Positions 61,017 through 64,000 of a DNA stretch of 64,000 nt are shown one piece after another. The DNA lies in NCBI RefSeq assembly GCF_020991415.1, contig NZ_JAJMOY010000005.1, forward strand, positions 408,247 through 472,246, read 5' to 3'. Position 1 is the stretch's first letter, and each line of letters opens with the position of its first letter. A program made the translations under genes and the position numbers. The notes below the pieces were generated by a model. That model did not search any database. It saw nothing but the letters and a program-made list of their open reading frames with translations, and was not told where the DNA came from. The DNA is from Flavobacterium sp. ENC (GTDB taxonomy: Bacteria > Bacteroidota > Bacteroidia > Flavobacteriales > Flavobacteriaceae).

Positions 61017-61669
61017 AAATGTTTTTTTTGGTTAGGTTATTTATTGTTAGTTAGTCATGTTTAAAAAACAAGGTATTCTTTTTATAACATTTAATTAAAT
61101 CTTAACATTTTATTAAATGTCAAAAACACATTTATTTTCTATATCCCAAAAATATAACGATGATACATTAGAACCGTCCTGCTCTATCCTGCCCTAATCG
61201 GAAAATCACAAAAAAGTAGACTTAAAAAAACAATATTAATAAAAAAAGGAAAGAAAAAATAGACTAAACAAAAAATAGGACTGGCATCATTGAGCATTAT
61301 TGAATACAGTATTCCTTTTTAGACCTAAAACAGAAAAAAATACACCAAAATCAACAATAAGTTGTTTATTTCTTAAAACAAAGCAATTAGCCCTTGATAT
61401 GTAAGTAATTACACTTCATTAAGAGAAAGTAATTTTTCGTTTACTTTTAATTAAAATTAAAAAGTTTTTCCGGATAAAAAACCTACAATAAAAGACAGGA
61501 TTTACGTCACCAGTTTTTGAAAAAAAAATATTTTTAAAAGGTAAATTCTGATTAACAAAACAGGTATTTCTGATTGTTTTTTACTTTGGAAACGCAATTC
61601 TTTATAATAACGAACTTATCAATTGCCATCTGAAAGTTTTTTATTCACAACTACCGAACTGAGATGGCA
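61017..61669. other. long 5' region of susC
   Basis: This 653-bp AT-rich stretch has no credible ORF. It contains the putative regulator sites at 61109-61194 and a long upstream segment with no other structure that I can identify. Confidence 0.6.
61109..61194 (-). promoter_or_regulatory. putative PUL regulator site upstream of susC
   Basis: Read on the minus strand, GGCAGGATAG is followed by AGCAGGACGG, a direct repeat with 10-bp period (61175-61194). After about 55 bases comes a box with ACATTTAATAAAATGT (61109-61130), itself an inverted repeat, about 92 bases before the ATG. The same pair of elements stands before the GH33-like gene. Confidence 0.5.
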
Positions 61670-63691
61670 TTAACGGGACATCCAAACCGTCATTTCGCCT
61701 TTTCCTTTATTTCCCCATGCAAAATAGGGAATCAGTTTTACGGTAAAGGAGTTACATTCGTGGGTTGAAATTGGTTTGTATAACGTTTTATTCCATGAGG
61801 TATCTGAAGGAACAGAAATATCTGCCTCAATACTAAGTACTTTTCGATGGTCTAAATCAATAAAATGCGTCGTGAATTTAGAATTGACATTCAAAACAAC
61901 ATCATTCACACTGGTGTTTGCCGGAAGCTGATCCGATTCTAAACAATAAACAAGAGGTCCCCTTTTTACAGCTACCTGATTTTTCACTTCTTCCACCAGA
62001 GGATTAGCCTCCATTACTTCAACAGGCATCGGAAGGTTTAGTTCGATAACATCTCCTTTTTTCCATTTCTGGCTGATTCGGAAATAAGATCCTGAAATCA
62101 CCTTGCCATCGATTTTTTGATTATTCACAGCAATCGAAGCATTCTGGCTCCATCCGGGAATTCTCAGGAAAAAAGGCTGTGCTTCTTTGGGAGCTTTTAC
62201 GATTTTTAAAACAATTTTTCCATCCCATGGATAATTGGTCTGCTGTTCCACTTCCAGAATTTCCCCGTTTAAAGTTTTGGTTTTTAAAGTATTACTTCCG
62301 TATAAATTCACATACAAACCTTCTTTTGAAAGATTGTAGGCATAATTGGCCACTTCGGCAATTGTTCTGGTCACATTTGGCGCACAGCAGTTAGATAATT
62401 TGATATAACCCTCACGCTCATTTCCCCATCGCTGCTGAAAAGGCAGCTCATCAGAAACATTCAACGGATTATTGTAACAGAATTTTTCTCCTTCCAGGTC
62501 AATTCCGGACAGGACACTGTTGTAAAGTGCCAATTCTACAATATCAGCATATTTGGCATCTGCTGTAATCTGCAGCATTCTCCAGTTCCACAATACGTTT
62601 CCGATATTGGCGCAGGTTTCCGTGTGCGCCGTTGCATTTGGCAGTTGGAACGGTCTTCCGTACGCCTGATGAATTTTTTGAACCACTGTTGGATCATACG
62701 AAGTTCCGTCCGGCGAAACACCGTCATACAAGGCACCGCATGCTCCCGTGATATACATTTTTCGATACGCTACATCATCCCAGATAGATTCCAGATTCTC
62801 TAATAATTTCTTTTCTCCTGTTTCGGCATACAAATCGGCTACACCCGCGTACAGATAATTGGCTCGCACGGCATGTCCCATTGCTGTTGTCTGCTGCCGA
62901 AACGGAATCCGGTCCTGATTATCGTCTGTACCGTCATTGGTAGTTCCCCTGATATCAATTAGATTATTGGCAAGTCCTAAGTATTTTGGATTTTTAGTAG
63001 TTCGGTACATCTCCACAATTCCCATATAATGCGATGGACAAATGGCATTTCGCGCCAATTCCGGTGATGCTTTTTTATAAAAATCATACAAATAATCGGC
63101 AACTCCTTTGGCTATATCCAGAAAGTTGGTTTTGCCGGTGGCGCGATAATGAACACAGGCAGCCGTCATTAGATGTCCCATATTGTATTTCTCAAAACCG
63201 AGTTGTTTTTTAACTTCTTCCGGGCCTAAAGTCCCCCAACGTTCGTCAATTAAAACCGGAGTATGAATATAACCGTCTTTGCGCTGCACTTTGGCAAAAA
63301 GCGCAATGGCTTTATCCATTTCCAAGTCTAGTTTTTTGTCTTTTGTAGTGGCATAAGTGGCCGCCATTCCTTCAAAAATTTTATAAAAATCACCATCATG
63401 AAAAGAGGGTCCGCTAAATTTTCCTTTCATTAAACCTGCTGCAATTTCGAAGTTTTTATACGCATGTGAAATCGAATCATTATGATACAAATTCCACATA
63501 TACGGCAATGTATTTTTGGTTTCAACATCAAATTGTTCTTTCCAGAAACCATTTGTCCAGCGCACCTCATCAAGACCAACGCTTTGCAATTTAGAATATG
63601 GACTTTGGGAATTGCCCACTAAACCTTTGTTCTGTGCAACAAAAGCAGTGGTAAAGAGCAAGGTCGATATTATGATGACAGACTTTTTCAT
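61670..63691 (-). CDS. GH127-family hydrolase
   Basis: This 673-residue exported enzyme (MKKSVIIISTLLFTTAFVAQ signal) has the (alpha/alpha)6 barrel of GH127: VGLDEVRWTNGFWKEQFDVE at the start, and the zinc/cysteine site as HTETCANIGN (E358, C360) and SNCCAPN (C435, C436). That matches the Glu-Cys-Cys-Cys set in which the second cysteine pair supplies the nucleophile. The C-terminal half is beta-sandwich (FFLRIPGWSQNASIAVN, VEVMEANPLVEEVKNQVAVKRGPLVYCLES). GH127 members include beta-L-arabinofuranosidases and, in RG-II loci, the aceric acid hydrolase. It lies upstream of susC, separated by a long promoter region. Confidence 0.93.
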   Translation of the reverse strand: MKKSVIIISTLLFTTAFVAQNKGLVGNSQSPYSKLQSVGLDEVRWTNGFWKEQFDVETKNTLPYMWNLYHNDSISHAYKNFEIAAGLMKGKFSGPSFHDGDFYKIFEGMAATYATTKDKKLDLEMDKAIALFAKVQRKDGYIHTPVLIDERWGTLGPEEVKKQLGFEKYNMGHLMTAACVHYRATGKTNFLDIAKGVADYLYDFYKKASPELARNAICPSHYMGIVEMYRTTKNPKYLGLANNLIDIRGTTNDGTDDNQDRIPFRQQTTAMGHAVRANYLYAGVADLYAETGEKKLLENLESIWDDVAYRKMYITGACGALYDGVSPDGTSYDPTVVQKIHQAYGRPFQLPNATAHTETCANIGNVLWNWRMLQITADAKYADIVELALYNSVLSGIDLEGEKFCYNNPLNVSDELPFQQRWGNEREGYIKLSNCCAPNVTRTIAEVANYAYNLSKEGLYVNLYGSNTLKTKTLNGEILEVEQQTNYPWDGKIVLKIVKAPKEAQPFFLRIPGWSQNASIAVNNQKIDGKVISGSYFRISQKWKKGDVIELNLPMPVEVMEANPLVEEVKNQVAVKRGPLVYCLESDQLPANTSVNDVVLNVNSKFTTHFIDLDHRKVLSIEADISVPSDTSWNKTLYKPISTHECNSFTVKLIPYFAWGNKGKGEMTVWMSR

Positions 63692-64000
63692 TTTGATTTT
63701 TCTTAATATGAATGTTTTTTAACCCGAATTAAAAGTTTTTTATCTGCATAATCCGCCAAATCTGCGAGCGATTTTTTTTCGCAGATTTGGGAAATTTTCT
63801 TTTGCCACGAATTCCACTAATTTCCACTAATTTTTATTGAAATAGTGCGAAAATTAATTCGTGAAAATTCTTGCAATTCGTGGCAGCAGTTTTTTTCACG
63901 CAGATTCAGCAGATAAACGCAGATTTTTCTTTTGCCACGAATTCTACTAATTCACACTAAATTTTTATTGAAATAGTGTGAAAATTAATTCGTAAAAATT
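63692..64000. repeat. right-edge repeat cluster
   Basis: No gene is seen upstream of GH127. The segment holds CCGCCAAATCTGCGAG (about 63750), a GCCACGAATTCCACTAATT / AATTCGTGGCAG inverted pair (about 63803-63886), CACGCAGATTCAGCAGAT (about 63898) and another GCCACGAATTCTACTAATT copy (from about 63935) cut by the window end. Confidence 0.7.

Overview
The window is low-GC DNA from a member of the Bacteroidota, most likely a Flavobacterium of the plant-polysaccharide-degrading F. johnsoniae type. The evidence is AT-rich TANNTTTG promoters, few Shine-Dalgarno sites, a SusC/SusD pair, many exported glycoside hydrolases, and the dispersed palindromes typical of flavobacterial intergenic DNA. No database search was run; family names come from motif recognition.

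Region 1 (1-17300) is a mixed stretch of small genes. It opens with tRNA-Val(TAC), followed by a 399-bp tandem array in which a GIY-YIG nuclease ORF, a terminator and a tRNA-derived fragment are repeated. Next come an AraC regulator and an SDR, an SRPBCC protein, a VOC protein with a MarR regulator (an 11-bp perfect inverted repeat covers the VOC promoter), a PQQ-type beta-propeller, two SDRs divergent from an HxlR regulator (six GTAAC repeats lie between them), a secreted alpha/beta hydrolase, an SdpI-like membrane protein, a GNAT acetyltransferase, a second VOC protein, a membrane-anchored AraC regulator and a SusD-less TonB-dependent receptor.

Region 2 (17310-63691) is one very large polysaccharide utilization locus (PUL), entirely on the minus strand. 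In transcription order it runs: GH127, SusC, SusD, PL1 lyase, DUF3826 protein, PL1 lyase, beta-helix protein with a DUF6298-like C-terminus, GH140-type apiosidase, GH28, GH43-like, sialidase-like propeller with jelly-roll domain, GH78, STN-fused esterase (CE19-like candidate), GH95, MGH1-like (alpha/alpha)6 hydrolase, GH78, GH33-like propeller lipoprotein, exported TIM-barrel isomerase-like lipoprotein, a large GH138/GH115-like hydrolase, and two GH2 enzymes. Lyases plus GH28 for a homogalacturonan backbone, combined with apiosidase, rhamnosidases, L-galactosidase/fucosidase and GH127, point to pectin and specifically to rhamnogalacturonan-II (RG-II). The model is surface cutting by PL1/GH28, import by SusCD, and periplasmic exo-trimming by the other enzymes.

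PUL gene boundaries are littered with palindromes and short inverted repeats. Two non-coding features stand out. One is a four-unit, about 187-bp array that repeatedly copies the 3' end of the GH33-like gene. The other is a pair of related upstream regions, before susC and before the GH33-like gene, each with a 10-bp-spaced direct repeat followed by an ACATTTAATAAA box, suggesting two co-regulated operons. No hybrid two-component or sigma/anti-sigma regulator of the PUL, and no surface glycan-binding lipoprotein besides SusD, is visible in the window. The PUL may continue past the right edge.
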